Shown: in pieces, positions 33,826 through 45,982 of the stretch
Position numbering within the stretch: the stretch's first letter is position 1
Layout: every line of letters begins with the position of its first letter
From: Limnoperna fortunei
Taxonomy: Eukaryota; Mollusca; Bivalvia; Mytilida; Modiolidae
Assembly: GCA_944474755.1 (NCBI GenBank)
Contig: OX104118.1
Coordinates: 86,535,860-86,599,859 of the forward strand
Direction of reading: 5' to 3'
DNA length: 64,000 nucleotides
Made by a program: the position numbers and the translations under genes
The notes under the pieces: model-generated
What the model was told of the DNA's origin: nothing
What the model saw: only the letters and a program-made list of their open reading frames with translations
Databases searched by the model: none

Positions 33826-34226
33826 AATACAATGCTGAACTTGTTCGTTTTTAATAATACAATTATGTGAAAATTATGTCATATTAGTATATAGCAACTT
33901 CAGGTTGATATACTTTTCAATATTAACATGTCGGCAAGTTTTTTCTTAAAATTGTGAATTTCTCTGGAATTTGGGAAAATGACATTTTATGACCAGGAAT
34001 TCGGGATGTTCTAATTTTTGGATCGGGAATTCGGGATGATGACCCATGCTCCCCTCCCTCCAATCTGTATTTATTAATTTATAAAAACGTGCATGCTTAC
34101 CAATCTGTACTATGGGCACATACTCGAATTTAGGAAATTTCCCTTTATTCAGCGGTGTAAACAAATTGTACTGTTAAAATATCTTGCATTTATTTCTATA
34201 AACAAATTATTTCTTAATAATATTAA

Positions 34227-35993
34227 ATAATATTAAAAACTCTCATCGATAAGTATTGTAGCACAAATAATGGTAGATTATATATGTGTTTTGTAGATTT
34301 TAACAAAGCCTTTGATAGTGTAGTTCATTCTGGTATAAGGCTTAAATTGCTTGATTTGAATATTGGTACTCTGTTTTATAATATAATAGTTGATATGTAT
34401 AAAAACTCAAGTGCATGTATTAAGATTGGAAATTCTCACACTGAACCCATTAAAATTAATTTAGGAGTTGGGCAAGGAGACAATCTGAGCCCCTCGTTAT
34501 TTAAAATATTTCTTAATGATCTTCCATCATACCTAACTGGATGTCAAGATACTGTGTCTTTACAGTCTGAACATGTAGACTGTTTGATGTATGCTGATGA
34601 TATTGTTTTGATTTCATACTCATCCGAAGGACTGCAACAAAGATTGCATAAATTGGAAAAATTTTGTTCAGATTGGTGTTTAAGAGTAAATGTTAGAAAA
34701 ACCAAAGTTGTTGTCTTTAATAAGGCTGGCAGAAAAATTAATATAAAGTTGACATATCAACAAAAGGTATTAGATTGTGTTTCTTCCTACAAGTACTTAG
34801 GTACTCATTTCACAGCATCAGGAAGTTTTTATGTCTCAAAAAACGAACTATATCAAAAGGCATTAAAAGCCTTTTTTAAGTTGAAAAAAGATTTTTTATG
34901 TATGAATCCATCTGTTAAGACAAGTATGCATATCTTTGATCATACTTTAAAACCTATTATTTTATATAATGCAGAAATTTGGGGTAGTTATAATGTTTCA
35001 TTTAAAAAATTAAATAATAATGATTTTGACCCTGATAATTTTTTTAAATCCTTACAGTGTGAGAAGCTTCATCTTAAATTTTCAAAAAGCATTTTGGGTA
35101 TTCATAAAAGAAGTGTTAATTTTGCAGTTTTATCAGAACTTGGTAGATACCCACTGCATTATGATATTTTAAAATGTTTGATTAGATATTGGTTCAGGTT
35201 GGAGAATCTTGATTCTTTTCCACTATTAAAAGATGCATATGCCTGCTGTAAAACTATACATGGTAACAACAAATTGTCTTGGTACTCTCTTGTTAAAAAA
35301 GCATTAGATTATTTACATATTAGTTTAGAAAGTAAAAACTATGGACCATATACATTTAAGAATTTTTTAAAAAAGAAAATTCAGATAAAATACTCAGATG
35401 AATGGTATAAATCACAAAATAATTTAAAAGATGGTAAACTACAAACTTTCTTAAAAATTAAACACAATTTTGGTTTTGAAAATTATTTACAAGTAACAAA
35501 GAAATTTGAAATAAGAAAAGCTATTTGTAAACTTAGAATATCTTCACATAAATTAATGATTGAGATTGGTAGACATGTCAAAATTCCTAGAACAGAACGT
35601 TTTTGTAAAAAATGCAATACGGGTGCAATTGAAGATGAAATTCATTTTTTAATTGATTGTAATCATTATCAGCAGGAAAGGGAAATGTTATTTACATTTA
35701 TTAAGAAAGAAAATAAAAATTTTGAAAGTCTAAACTCTGAACAAAAACTTATTTTTTTACTTACTTCTGAAGATCCAATGGTGTTAAATGCAGTGGGTGA
35801 ATTTATTTTTAAATACTTATAAAATTTACATTGAATTAATATTCATATGATATCTGTCTTGCTACATTGATGTGTTATTGTAACTCTTTAATCATTGTTC
35901 TTTTCTCTTTAAATGTTGTATATTTGTACTCATGCTGCCCCTCGTTGGGCCCTTGATTGGAAAATAAAATATGTTCTATGTTCTATGTTCTAA
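34227..35993 (+). mobile_element. 5'-truncated LINE
   Basis: Similarity to the LINE at 49.5-55 kb begins abruptly after a stop at 34224 (ILKTLIDKY matches MLKTIIDKY there) and runs to a 3'UTR with GGGCCCTTGATTGG, AATAAA and the tail ATGTTCT repeated (about 35970-35993). Typical 5' truncation. Confidence 0.85.
34284..35822 (+). pseudogene. LINE reverse transcriptase, 3' two-thirds, open
   Basis: An open 512-codon frame, really an internal fragment that extends in frame to 34227. RT blocks FVDFNKAFDSVVHSG, GVGQGDNLSPSLF and YADDIVLI (catalytic aspartates present), thumb region, and the C-terminal FCKKCNTGAIEDEIHFLIDC block. The endonuclease and first RT blocks are missing, so it cannot be a working protein. 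Absence of stops shows a recent insertion. Confidence 0.87.
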
Positions 35994-36370
35994 TAAATAA
36001 ACAGGTGTTTCAGCTAAATTACCGGCAGTTAAAGGACATGTTCATTGCCGAAATTCTGTATGTAGTACTCTATATATAGATGGTAAATTGTCCCACAATA
36101 GTATTTACACGCATTATGTTTATGTAAATTCTGTATGACAAAAAAGGAATTTAACACAAACTGTCATGTAGTGTTTTTTTTGTAACAACGGGGAAAATAT
36201 GGGTAAAAAGCTATAAAAGGATTAGATCTGGTAATTGCTTTTAGTCTCGTTTATAAGTAACTGCAATTCTAATTTTTTCTATGTATTACATGAATTTGTG
36301 GCAAAAGCAATTGAAATCGTAATCAATTTTACAATAAGTAATAATTTTTATTAATTAAGTAAATACTTAC

Positions 36371-36393
36371 CACTTCAATACGTATACCTCCAT
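36371..36393 (-). CDS. Candidate minus-strand first coding exon
   Basis: ATG, seven codons (MEVYVLK) and two bases before the donor gtaagtatt. CpG-bearing DNA with a TGACGTAA site lies just upstream (36450-36560). No in-phase partner is proven. Confidence 0.25.
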
Positions 36394-36449
36394 TTCTTCA
36401 ACAGCTGTTTCTAGCGTCTTTTTGTTGTACGAGTTATTTCCCGTTATTG

Positions 36450-36560
36450 CAATACATCATTGACCGCGTGAACTTTGGTGACGTAAACAGCGGCTCCTTG
36501 ACGAGTTTCCGCTGTAAACAATGGCTGACCGCTCAATGTTAATTCTCCGTAGACACGTAA
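36450..36560. promoter_or_regulatory. Candidate CpG-bearing promoter segment
   Basis: Locally richer in CpG than its neighbours, with a CRE-like TGACGTAA near 36479. On the minus side lies the ATG-donor exon 36371-36393; on the plus side an ATG (36521) opens a 20-codon frame. Possibly a bidirectional start. Confidence 0.25.
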
Positions 36561-37245
36561 AAAAACCGTCACATGGCGTATAAAGGAAGATAATTATACA
36601 AAACCGATTGTGTGAATCATCTTGTAAATTGAAATAACAAATCTTCACATCAAAATGTAAGCAAATTAATGCACATTTATTTAAAAATCGCGATTTTCTG
36701 AACTCCAAAAAGTAGTGACCATGACTATAGTTTCACTTTCCAATATCATAAATTCGATTTTTTTTCACAACAAAAAAATCGTTTTCTGATTCTTAATTTT
36801 ATAAACGACAAAATTGACAGTAAAATTCATTAGTCTTAAAAACTGTCAGTTTTATAAATACTAACAGTACATGCATACAATAGTTGTATTCAAGCGAACG
36901 CTAAGAAAATTCTTGGATTTGCCTTGTTCAGGCTCTGCAGCTTTCAGATTAAAAAAAAGCTTTTGTAATGCACATATTTCGCTTAATTTTAAAGCATATT
37001 AGCGAACAAGATTGAACCCGTTTGCAGATGACTTTTTGGCGGGAAACTGTTAACCATAAGTATCGAAACAGAATCAAAATGTAAACTACTTTTATTTTAA
37101 TGTTTTCGATAAATATCATACAAGTTTTGAAACTACTACTGCTTTCGACCAGTTTCGAAAATTAGATATAGTCTATGAAAATGGACAGACACATGAATTA
37201 TATAAATTTATATTTTATGAAGGCATGAGCAAGTTCACAGATCAA

Positions 37246-37316
37246 AAGATTGATTGATTGATGTTTAACGCCCAGCAAGCAATATTTCAGCTATATTCAT
37301 GAAGTGTAAAAATCAA
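37246..37316 (-). mobile_element. Retroelement 3' end with AATC tail
   Basis: Minus strand: TAGCTGAAATATTGCTTGCT, GGGCGTTAAACATC and AATCAATCAATC. Strongly 5'-truncated. Confidence 0.5.
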
Positions 37317-37554
37317 AGAAAAAAAATGTGTGGATGCATTTTCAATTATATTGGTTCATAGATGTATTAAAAAAAAGAATGGAATCTTGAAGAAATCTGG
37401 AGATAAAAAGAGTATCACTAGACACTACTGCCGTACTGGTCAGAGAGTAGTTCCCATATAAGGACAGAAGCAATTCTCGCTATTTTGGTAACTGCCGTTA
37501 TTTTTCCATTTAAATCAATGGCAAAGGCTTCATTTGATAGATTTCACTATTTTC

Positions 37555-40328
37555 CATCCAAAACAAGTTACGTTTATCTCTTTACAAGGCTCAAGAGGCT
37601 AAAATTGTTTTGAATGTAAATGACAAACTTTGCTATGATTTGAAAACCATTGTAAACCATTTCAATAGCATTTTTTACAAATGTAGCCTCAGAATTGATT
37701 AAAAAATTTCCATCAGCTAAAGGTTTATATGACACAACATCCAATCTTTTTGTAAATTTTTATAGAAATAGGAATCCAAGCAACAAAAAGTTTATTTTGA
37801 AGGAAGTCAGTGAAGATTTTGTATTTAAAGAGTTGTCTGCTTTGAATGTAACAAAGAGTACTGGGTTAGACGAAATACCTGCCAGGTTTATAAGAGATAG
37901 TGCACATGTAATTAAAACACCTATTACTAATTATCAATCAATCTATCACATCAGGTGTTGTACCTCAAAGCATGAAATATGCAAGAGTAAAACCATTGTA
38001 CAAAAAAAAATAGTCCACTAGATGTGGGTAATTACAGACCAGTCAGTATTTTCAGCATTGTCTCCAAGATCTTAGAAAGAAGTGTTTACAAACAACTTAC
38101 AGATTTTTTACAAGTTAACAATATATTGTATGATTTACAATCTGGGTTTTGGAGTAAATACTCCACTGATACTTGTCTTATATATTTACTTGATTATATC
38201 AGGAGTAATAACACCAAAGGTTTATATACTGGAATGATCATGTTGGATCTGCAAAAAGCCTTTGACACTGTAGACCATAATATCTTGTGTAATAAACTGA
38301 AAGTAATGGGTATTGAATCCATAAATTGGTTTAGATCATACCTTTCTGATAGAGTTCAATTTGTATCTTGTAATGAGGTTATGTCAGAAGCAATGAATGT
38401 AACTTGTGTAGTCCCTCAAGGCAGCATATTGGGACCACTTTTATTCTTAACGTATGTAACTGATATGTCAATAGTATAGATAATGACTGCAAGCTTATTT
38501 TGTATGCTGACGATAGTGCCATCAGAGGTTAAAAAATCCACTGGTCCGAGGTCCGGGACCTGTCGATTTGCATATCGGACCTGTGCATCATAGCAGAGAC
38601 AGAGTCCTACGGACCAGTTAAAAAATATATTTTATTTTATTCAATTATGTTTTGTCGTTGCTTTCTGTATTTGTACGGGATCTGTAATATGCTTGATATA
38701 GACAAAGTAAGTCAGATTAGAATCAAGCGCATCAAAGACCTGTTTTATCTATGTTTTTTTCTGCGTTTGGCAGTGATAAGAATGAATTATTGTTGATGTA
38801 AGCGTGTTGGAAACATCGATGAAAACATGACCCAGTCATTCGTGACCTCGAAGTCAAGTCAAATAATGCGGTTTCAAATGGTGACAAACTGAGTCAAGTC
38901 CGAAAATATTGAAAGATAAACAATATGACCAAAATAAACTGAAGGGAACGTTTCAAAGAAAAGCTGCTGAAAAAAGTGAAACGGATGACTTCATTGATGT
39001 ATGAAGGGTTTCAGTAAAAATTAAAGTTGAATTGATGCTAGTTTTTAGCATTTTAAATGACATAAAATACAAGTTTTATATTGCATTTCTTTACAATTTC
39101 TTGATTATCTTTTTACCTAAGATATTTTAGATTAAAAATTTTAAACAAATAATCCATTTATTACCCTTCGGCCTGTTTCAATATGTTATGAAGAAATGGT
39201 TAGTAAAATATTTATTCCATTTCAGGCTTAAATTTATATGGCATTTTACCAGATGGTCATTTATTGAAACGAGTCAATTCTTTATATTTGATATCTTTTT
39301 ATTTGAATCAAAATTTCATGAGCACATACTATGCAACTGGCATGATCTGTATTCTGAATCGCCTAAATGACATAATTAAAACATTAATCGATTAGCCGGA
39401 CCACTGGAAATTTTATCAGGACTAGTAAAATTATGTGGTCCGCAGGTCCTGGACCACTACAGCTCCGAAAATTTTTTTAACCCCTGGCCATCTTATATAG
39501 TCATGGAGACCCAAATGTCATATCAAATAAATTGGGCAAAGTTTTAGAAAGCTGTTCAGACTGGCTTATAGATAACAAGCTTTCAATCCACCTAGGCAAG
39601 ACAGAGTGTATGTTATTTGGTCCACCTAAAAAGATCAAACAATATTCTAATTTTAGTGTAAAATGTTATGATCATGTTATAAAATCAACTGAGATTGTAA
39701 AATATTTAGGTGTTTATAGAGACAAGTATCTAAACTGTGAACATATTGTCTCAAGTATAGTTCAAAAGGTTAATGGGAGACTTAGATTTTATATAGAAAT
39801 GCAAGGTGTCTTTACAGCAGATCAAGGATGACCATCACAAGTGCTCTAATACAGTGTTACTTTGACTATTCTTGCTCGTCGTGGTATAGTAGTATCGGGA
39901 AGGGGATGGCGAAGAAATTACAAGTATTACAAAATAAAGTTGTGCTGTTCATCCTTGGTCTGGGGTCAAGACATAGCATTAATTGTAATATATTAGATCA
40001 AGTCAACATGTTATCTGTTGAAAACAGAGTGAAACAACTTAGAATTAACCATGTATATAACATTTATCATGGCAAAGCTCCAAATTATGTGTCAGCTGGT
40101 TTTCGTCTTAACCAAACAGGTACTAGAGGTGCAACAAACTTAAATTATTTTGTTCCAAATACAAGAATATGTGATAATAACAGCTTTTTATATAATTCTA
40201 TTTTAGATTAGAACAGTTTACCAGCATCAATTAAAAATATTACCAAAAAATCTTTTAAATCAGCAGTTAAGCAACATTTAAAGTTTTCTGCTAGAGGTTT
40301 TGAAGAAAATGAATTTTTATATTACTAA
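37555..40328 (+). pseudogene. LINE reverse transcriptase, second lineage, broken
   Basis: Blocks in order: STGLDEIPARFI (about 37857), VGNYRPVSIFSIVSKILER (38022), LQSGFWSKYSTD, MIMLDLQKAFDTVDHNIL (38235), CVVPQGSILGPLLFL (38407), LILYADDSAI (38495-38522, catalytic), [insertion], CSDWLIDNKLSIHLGKTE (39550), KYLGVYRD, and SSWYSSI to NSLPASIKN. Frameshifts near 37690, 37940, 38470 and 39826 and a TAG at 40209 inactivate it. Jockey/CR1-like by its blocks. Confidence 0.82.
38523..39486. mobile_element. 964-bp transposon inserted in a LINE RT gene
   Basis: Inverted ends CAGAGGTTAAAAAA and CAGGGGTTAAAAAA, with GTCC/GGACC-rich subterminal parts. GCCAT flanks it exactly (38518-38522 and 39487-39491). 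Removing the element and one GCCAT makes the RT frame continuous. hAT-like by its CAG ends. No transposase. Confidence 0.8.
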
Positions 40329-40635
40329 GCAAAGTTAAAATATAATTTTTAAATTAGCAAACTTTTCAGTAAGTGATTTTAAATATATATTTTGATACTT
40401 TTAAATACAAGGACCCCATTGGAAATAAGCTTTTGCTTTATGGGTTATCCTAGGAAATTCAAGTACCAAATATGTATTTATTATATGTGTATGATTTTAG
40501 TGTGGGTATATTTTTAAAACGTATGATTTGTACGATTGTATGTCTGTATATGTATACTTGATTTTGCCTAAATAAACATTATTATTATTAAAATGCCAAT
40601 TTTTCACAAAACCTATCAAAAGATCGTACCAGAAT

Positions 40636-40850
40636 AGGTATAGAACAGAACAGAACAGATTTTTATTTACCAATTAAAGGTGCCTGTTAGAGGCAGAATC
40701 AATTACAATTTAATCAAAGAAAGAAACAAAATCACAAATCCTAAAAAATAAACAAAAGTTTCATTTTAACATAATTGTATTCATTATACAACATACCATT
40801 GGTAGAAGATTAGAATTATAGATTAATAAAAGGCACCTATATTTAAATGC
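40636..40850 (-). mobile_element. LINE 3' end only
   Basis: Minus strand: GGCACCTTTAATTGGTAAAT, AAATAAAAATCTG and the tail TTCTGTTCTGTTCT at 40640-40658. Same layout as other LINE tails here. Inner limit uncertain. Confidence 0.5.
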
Positions 40851-41219
40851 ATCATTTACTTGTGAAGATTTTTACAAGTGTACTAGTATTACAAATTCTC
40901 TTTCTACACTACAGTATTATGGGGCGAGCAAATGCCATTGAGGTGCTCGAGTACTAGTATTTCCAGGACCTGTAATATTTCCATAAACTCCCTGCCCCTG
41001 TATTGGGTGTGATTTGCAAAGGCAGAAAAATTCCAGAATTGATTTATGCAACATTTAAATTGTTTTTGCATCATTTAATTTTTTTACATGTACATAAATT
41101 ATAAAGAAAAATATTGAGTCAATTCTTTCTGACAACTTGTATATTTTTGGTCTTGAGTTTTGAAGCTTTATTAATGGCCTGTAATTTTATTTGGTTGTAT
41201 ACCAGCATTTATTGCACAG

Positions 41220-41280
41220 AGATAACTTTCATGAGGAAACATTTAGAAAACTCTGGCAGACAATTGAAACTAGGGGATGA
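41220..41280 (+). CDS. Candidate plus-strand terminal exon
   Basis: After the acceptor tttattgcacag one base and 19 codons (DNFHEETFRKLWQTIETRG) lead to TGA. The composition is protein-like but no partner exon is established. Confidence 0.22.
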
Positions 41281-41385
41281 CTTTAATGTCTAATAAGTTT
41301 GAATAAATCCTGTTGTCTGTTCTTATAACAAAAATCAACGAAATTAAAAAATTACAGGAGAGATTTTATCTGCATTGGAAATATT

Positions 41386-41679
41386 CAGTGGCGGATCCAG
41401 AGGGGGGGTCCAGGGGGTCCGGACCCCCCCTTTCGTTTTGACAAGCCTTCTTTTTTTTGTTTTAGCATAACAAAATGACATTTTAACGGACATGTTTTAG
41501 GTGTCAGGAAATCGTCAGAATGCAGGATTTTACACCATTTCATTCAGAGCTTCTGGGGGCCTTAAGCGGCACCCAGACCCCCTGCCGTAATACGACCTCT
41601 GCGAGGTCGGCATGGTGGCCTTTGGCCACCATGACAAATTTGGACCCCCCCCTTTCATTTGAGGCTGCATCCGCCCCTG
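41386..41679. mobile_element. 294-bp CAG/CTG-ended MITE
   Basis: Inverted ends CAGTGGCGGATCCAG and CAGGGGCGGATGCAG, followed by G-rich arms. ATATT flanks it exactly (41381-41385 and 41680-41684). hAT-like, and again with a 5-bp duplication. Confidence 0.75.
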
Positions 41680-41788
41680 ATATTACAACCTTGTCCACTT
41701 ACAATGTACATGTATGCTTTAATTTCATTTTCAGAGGAAGTTGAAATTGTCATTGGTCATACTTTGAATGCAAAATTTTAATTGTCAG

Positions 41789-41838
41789 TCCAGATATGGC
41801 ACAAGAAGATTTAAATACTTATGCTGCACAAGTTCAAG
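41789..41838 (+). CDS. Candidate plus-strand exon
   Basis: Acceptor ttaattgtcag, donor gtagac. One base, 16 codons (PDMAQEDLNTYAAQVQ), one base. Exit phase 1 fits the terminal exon at 43518 (Val). Possibly the 3' part of the gene that starts at 21249. Confidence 0.33.
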
Positions 41839-42467
41839 GTAGACAACACATATATTAGCAGAGCTCCAGATAAGATTTTCTTCATTGGGTTTTTCACCCA
41901 TGTGATGATTTATTTCATTGGGTGTTTTTTTATATATCACATTTATCATTTTTTGAACCCACTCAAAAATAAGTTAATTGGGTTTTTCATCCATTTAAAA
42001 TTTATTGAATTTGGTTTTTTATGCTGACAAAAATGTTTTTCACTTATTTCTACATGTAGATAACCTTTTGTTGTTTTGCAATTTTTTCTTGTGAAATAAA
42101 TCTCCATACCTGGAGCACTGTATGCTGCATGAACTATGCATTACATTTGGAATAACTTGGTTGTTACGTTGCAAAGTAATGGGAATCTTAATTACGCAAC
42201 TGTTTATTTATTTGAATGAATTAATGCAAACACTGAACAATTTTATGGACTCGGTGAGTGAATTAAGCATGTTTCTAAAAATTGATTGGGTTTTAGGCCT
42301 TTGATATTGCGTTTTGCAACACAAAGCTATAAAAATAATTGGGTTTTATGAAAATTTAATTTAAATAATGCAAATACGCAGCTTATCTGGAGCTCTGTAT
42401 TAGTATAAATATAGACTTTTAAATCTGATAAAATTTGAGGTTTCCAAACGGCAGCACAGAATGCTTG

Positions 42468-42695
42468 TTTGTTCTTTTAATGTTGTTTGAAGCCACTTTC
42501 AATAATTTTCCAACTATATTGTGGTGTCCAGTTTTTATTGGGGGACGAAGCTGGAAGCTTTCAATCCTTGTCAATCATGTCAATTAAAATTGGAGTTAAA
42601 CCCTCCTGCCCACAGAAACTCGAACCGGCAATCTCATTGTATACAGACCATGTGATCAATAGTAAACGAACTGAAACTCGGCCACTGAGTCCCCC
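42468..42695 (-). mobile_element. tRNA-headed SINE
   Basis: Minus strand, from head (GGGGGACTCAGTGGCCGAG, 42695) through CCCCCAATAAAAACTGGAC to tail. More diverged than the copy at 56919. Confidence 0.72.
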
Positions 42696-43517
42696 AATGC
42701 AGAATGGGGCAGTTACCTAAGGAAATCTTAAAAAAACCCATGAAAATTAAAACTGCTATTTCATTATTGTAGGTAAGTAAGATGAAATATATGAATGCAT
42801 AGTTTTGAAAATTGTGTTAGTCGATATTGTTAAATATTAGTAAAAGTAAACACAATTAAAAGTTTGATTTTGTGTGAGTCATTAATTGATATTTAAATAA
42901 TTAAAAACTATTTAAGATGTTTACTATCAATTGAATAATATAACAATCAATGAATTGATTTTAATTACTTTTTAAATACTAGCCTTTTTAACTTAAAATG
43001 GAAAACTAATATTTCAGACACAACTTTAAGTTTATTGAACTGCGTACATTTTTATACTTATACAATGGTACCAATGCAAGTTGACAGATATGTTGTCCAC
43101 CAAAACATTTAAGGAATACTTCAAATTACTGAACAGGTTATACAATATAACATGGTTTAGAGTTGTTTATGACTAATAAACCGTGATGTGGTTTATAAAT
43201 TGTGTAAACAGAACTAAACCATGTAATTAAGGATTAACTACAAAAATTATTTTCTACATCGAGGGATAACAATAGAATAGACTCAACAATTTTACTTTTG
43301 TAACTGGACATTTTTGAAAAAAGATATCAACACAAAAACTCTTAGTTTCCCGTGGTGTAATATATGATGTCAAATGGTGCCTTTCTCCATGACGACCAAA
43401 TTTATTTTCCATTCTCTGATAGAAAATATTTAACAGCCAAGTTTGTATTCTCGCAAAATTTATTTATTAGAGTATAACCTTTTCAGAAATTTACAAATTT
43501 TTATTATTTAATTTTAG

Positions 43518-43621
43518 TTATAAATGATGACAATTTTAATGGTCAAAATACCAATGATGTCATGGCACTATTTGAATTTAAACTGCTTGAGAATAGGACA
43601 TGTGACGAACATGTTATGTAG
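43518..43621 (+). CDS. Candidate plus-strand terminal exon
   Basis: Acceptor atttaattttag. Two bases then 33 codons (INDDNFNGQNTNDVMALFEF to RTCDEHVM) and TAG. Only this frame is open, and it is the one supplied by 41789-41838. A run of G begins eight bases after the stop. Confidence 0.33.
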
Positions 43622-43628
43622 TGTATAT

Positions 43629-43651
43629 GGGGGGGGGGGGGGGGGGGGGGG
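43629..43651. repeat. Homopolymer G run (about 22)
   Basis: An uninterrupted G run just after the stop of the candidate exon 43518-43621. Other runs lie at 4077-4094, 27938-27949 and 49249-49267. Length may be a sequencing artefact. Confidence 0.7.
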
Positions 43652-43710
43652 TGGCCCTTGCTGGAAGAGTGGTTAAGGTTATTTGTCTACTATCATGACC
43701 ATTGATCACA
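43651..43710 (+). mobile_element. SINE head fragment
   Basis: GTGGCCCTTGCTGGAAGAGT, GGTTAAGG and TTGATCACATGA match the tRNA-like head only. It abuts a run of 22 G. Confidence 0.55.
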
Positions 43711-44177
43711 TGAAAAAAAAAGGTAATACAAATGTAATATTTCCTTTTTAACATTGGAACCTTGCATATACATATGGCCAATATAGGAACCACCCAGAAC
43801 AACAGACAAGTATCATAAACATGGTTAAACAATAAGATGAAAGAAGTAGAACAAAGCAACAATCAAAATCAAAGAATGAACATGCTAATAATAATGCAAA
43901 ATCAGTTACGACTAATTAAACAAAATCATCATACCTCAGACAAAATCATCAAATCTCTCACAAATTGAGTCAGTCTCACACTTTGGGCTGAAAGAAAATA
44001 ACACGTGTATGATTAAAACATAATGCATAGTGGGAATTAAAAAAAAGCAAAAAATCATTATGTATCATAAATCTTCAACAAAAAACTGGTCACACTGACG
44101 AATGATGTCAAAACTGGTGACACTGACGAATAATGTCAAAATTGTACATGACTGATTATAAATGCAACTGCTATTCG

Positions 44178-44285
44178 ACATTTAAGTGCAGGGAGTGATC
44201 ACTCCCGCTTTTCTACATTACGAGTAATGGGACTAAATTTGTATCTCTGCCAAAAAGAGTTGATGGTATGATTATTCGTTTTAAT
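44178..44285 (+). repeat. Dispersed repeat, copy at 44.2 kb
   Basis: Same block order as the copy at 10078-10200; it precedes a SINE fragment. Confidence 0.5.
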
Positions 44286-44317
44286 AGGTGACCAGTAAGT
44301 AGAGTAAATTCTTAAAT

Positions 44318-44481
44318 TAAACTCAACTCCAATCTTAATTGACAAGGATTGCCAGTTTTCCTACCGCAGGTCGGGGTTCTCTCCGGGTACTCCGGCTTCC
44401 TCCCCCAATAAAAACTGGACGCCATGAAATAGCTGAAAAATTGCTGAAAGTGGCGTTAAAACACCATTCAAACAAAAACAA
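44318..44481 (+). mobile_element. SINE, 5'-truncated
   Basis: Starts within the body (AATCTTAATTGACAAGG), central TCTCTCCGGGTACTCCGGC, tail GTGGCGTTAAAACACC. Directly followed by the 62/64-bp satellite. Confidence 0.75.
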
Positions 44482-44496
44482 TAAATTAAACTGTAC

Positions 44497-45463
44497 TTTA
44501 TACACATGATAAAATGTGTATGCCAATGGATCGGCTTCAAGGGCATATAGATTGGGTTCTGTACAAATGATAAAATGTGTATGCCCAACAGATCAGCTTC
44601 AAGGGCGTATAGATTGGGTTCTGTACATATATGATGAAATGTGTATGCCCCACAGATCAGCTTCAAGGGCGTATAGATTGGGTTCTGTACATATGATAAA
44701 ATGTGTATGCCCCATGGATCGGCTTCAATGGCGTATAGATTGGGTTCTGTACATATGTGATAAAATGTGTATGCCCCACGGATCGGCTTCAAGGACGTAT
44801 AGATTGGGTTCTGTACATATATGATAAAATGTGTATGCCCCATGGATCGGCTTCAAGGGCATATAGATTGGGTTCTGTACATATGATACAATGTGTATAC
44901 CCCACAGATCAGCTTCAAAGGCGTGTAGATTGGGTTCTAATCTGGACATATATGATAAAATGAGTATGCCCCAGGGATCGGCTTCAAGGGCGTGTAGATT
45001 GGGTTCTCTACATATATGATAAAATGTGTATGCCCCATGGATCAGCTTCAAGGGCATATAGATTGGGTTCTGTACATATGATAAAATGTGTATGCCCCAC
45101 GGATCGGCTTCAAGGGCGTATAGATTGGGTTCTGTACATATATGATAAAATGTGTATGCCCCACGGATCAGCTTCAAGGGCGTATAGATTGGGTTCTGTA
45201 CATATATGATAAAATGTGTATGCCCCAAGGATCAGCTTCAATGGCGTATAGATTGGGATTTGTACATATATGATAAAATGTGTATGCCCCACGGATCAGC
45301 TTCAAGGGCGTATAGATTGGGTTCTGTACATATGTGATAAAATGTGTATGCCCCACGGATCGGCTTCAAGGGCATATAGATTGGGATCTGTGCATATGAT
45401 ACAATGTGTATACCCCACAGATCAGCTTCAAGGGCCTGTAGATTGGGTTCTGTATAAACACTC
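44497..45463 (+). repeat. 62/64-bp satellite array, 15 copies
   Basis: The core GATCGGCTTCAAGGGCGTAT recurs 15 times from 44534 to 45425, spaced 62 or 64 bp, the difference being a TA dinucleotide. Reading frames on both strands are by-products of the period. It follows directly on a SINE fragment. Confidence 0.9.
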
Positions 45464-45982
45464 AGAAAGTATGCAAGTCCCAAAATAGCCTTAACTAAAA
45501 TCATTTGAATTTTATAAGTTGTAAGAGGCCACTGAACATGGATTAAAGTAGAATTTGACCAATTACACTCTTGTTGTTCCAGAATAATGTTCGCTTAAAA
45601 GGTGGAGAATAGTAAAATTTGTGGTTTCCTTATAACTTGATAATACCTGGACTAAATTATTTAAAAGGGATCTTTCTACACAGATTGAGTTCAAATTGTA
45701 TGCTATTCACGTACATTATTTTGGAGTTGTGTCCCTTGGAACAACAAACCGAGTCATGTGAACACAGATTTTCTTTTATTATATAGATGAAATATCGAAT
45801 TTTCTGAGGGACAGAAATCACGGTAAATCACATGTGAAAATTATCGTTTATTTTCACGCTCTGGTTTTTTCCCGCCAAAATGTCACAATGGTTTTGTACT
45901 ATACAGATATTCATCTGCCGTTCATAAAATTTAGGATTAAGCATTAAAATTTTACGAAAACAATTTTGATCTATATAATAAA

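Larger units (their letters stand above)
37550..40590 (+). mobile_element. LINE of a second lineage, broken, with a transposon inside
   Basis: RT region starts near 37550 and continues to 40328. The 3'UTR ends AATAAACATTATTATTATTA (about 40590), a trinucleotide tail unlike the other LINEs. A 964-bp transposon splits the RT. No endonuclease is seen, so 5'-truncated. Confidence 0.8.

Noticed and set aside
36521..36582. ATG opening a 20-codon plus-strand frame in CpG-bearing DNA
   Set aside because: Ends at a stop, with only a weak gtaaaa donor inside; kept only as part of a possible promoter region.
44335..45504. Overlapping open frames on both strands with repeated IHILSY or MIKCVCPTD words
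   Set aside because: They are translations of the 62/64-bp satellite; the frame changes with every unit and no start or splice context supports coding.
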